Origin: Treponema saccharophilum DSM 2985
Lineage (GTDB): Bacteria; Spirochaetota; Spirochaetia; Treponematales; Treponemataceae
Direction of reading: 5' to 3'
Assembly (NCBI RefSeq): GCF_000255555.1
Contig: NZ_AGRW01000047.1
Location: forward strand, 98,876-162,875
DNA length: 64,000 bases
In this document: positions 63,899 through 64,000 of the stretch, piece by piece
Numbering within the stretch: the first letter of the stretch is position 1
Layout: every line of letters begins with the position of its first letter
Position numbers and translations under genes: made by a program
Notes under the pieces: model-generated
What the model saw: the letters and a program-made list of their open reading frames with translations, nothing else
Told to the model about the DNA's origin: nothing
The model's database searches: none

Positions 63899-63932
63899 GC
63901 CCGCGCCGTTCTTTCGGTGCGGGCGTTTTTTT
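63899..63932 (+). terminator. Rho-independent terminator of the Ig-like lipoprotein gene
   Basis: GCCCGCGCC pairs with GGTGCGGGC (one G-T pair) around an eight-base loop, followed by G and seven T residues, about 20 bases after the stop at 63876. Confidence 0.85.
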
Positions 63933-64000
63933 GTGCGAGCGCGGTGAGGTGAAATTGCGAGGGGCTTACGGGGGCGCCGTTTTTTTAGGGAACGCTGATT

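Overview
Origin. The window looks like a host-associated spirochaete, most likely a Treponema. The reasons are BspA-type leucine-rich-repeat paralogues, many lipoproteins with short lipoboxes, paralogous outer-membrane beta-barrels, large PAS/GAF/EAL signalling proteins and an intervening-sequence (four-helix bundle) protein. There is no rRNA, tRNA or ribosomal marker here, so the genus is an inference. No phage or insertion-sequence gene was found.

Left third (1-27 kb). A minus-strand array of paralogues is separated by short REP-like palindromic repeats. Six BspA/LRR_5 proteins lack signal peptides; two of them, and a neighbouring DUF1963 protein, begin with an almost identical BRCT domain. 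Two giant proteins (1309 and 1000 residues) combine a repeated N-terminal module, a formylglycine-generating-enzyme-like (SUMF1) domain without obvious catalytic cysteines, and a C-terminal DUF1963 domain. Around them lie an SH3/ankyrin lipoprotein, an SH3b exported protein, a Sel1-like protein and small hypothetical proteins. A 21-bp tandem repeat follows the 1309-residue gene.

Middle (28-41.5 kb). A seven-gene minus-strand operon reads as a DNA phosphorothioation defence island. A PAPS-reductase-like protein (SspD), a DUF4007 protein (SspB), a large P-loop ATPase (SspC) and a cysteine desulfurase (SspA) would put sulfur into the DNA backbone. They are followed by a visibly more AT-rich trio, an SF2 helicase, a GHKL ATPase and a PLD-family nuclease, which is probably the restriction arm. 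An HNH endonuclease gene is divergent at the head of the operon, next to a broken acetyltransferase-like remnant. The desulfurase gene carries an in-frame insertion built of the same repeat found between genes elsewhere.

Right (41.6-64 kb). This part becomes clearly GC-rich. It holds two c-di-GMP phosphodiesterase-type proteins (one of 1919 residues with many PAS/GAF domains), a DUF4832 lipoprotein, an IVP protein between polypurine repeat tracts, an EamA transporter, a chemotaxis-receptor remnant and a cysteine-rich conserved protein. It ends with a cell-surface carbohydrate locus: a frameshifted beta-helix/LRR lipoprotein, two SGNH (CE12-like) acetylesterase lipoproteins, two outer-membrane beta-barrels and an Ig-like lipoprotein with a recent internal duplication. 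This locus would suit removal of acetyl groups from pectin and uptake of the products.
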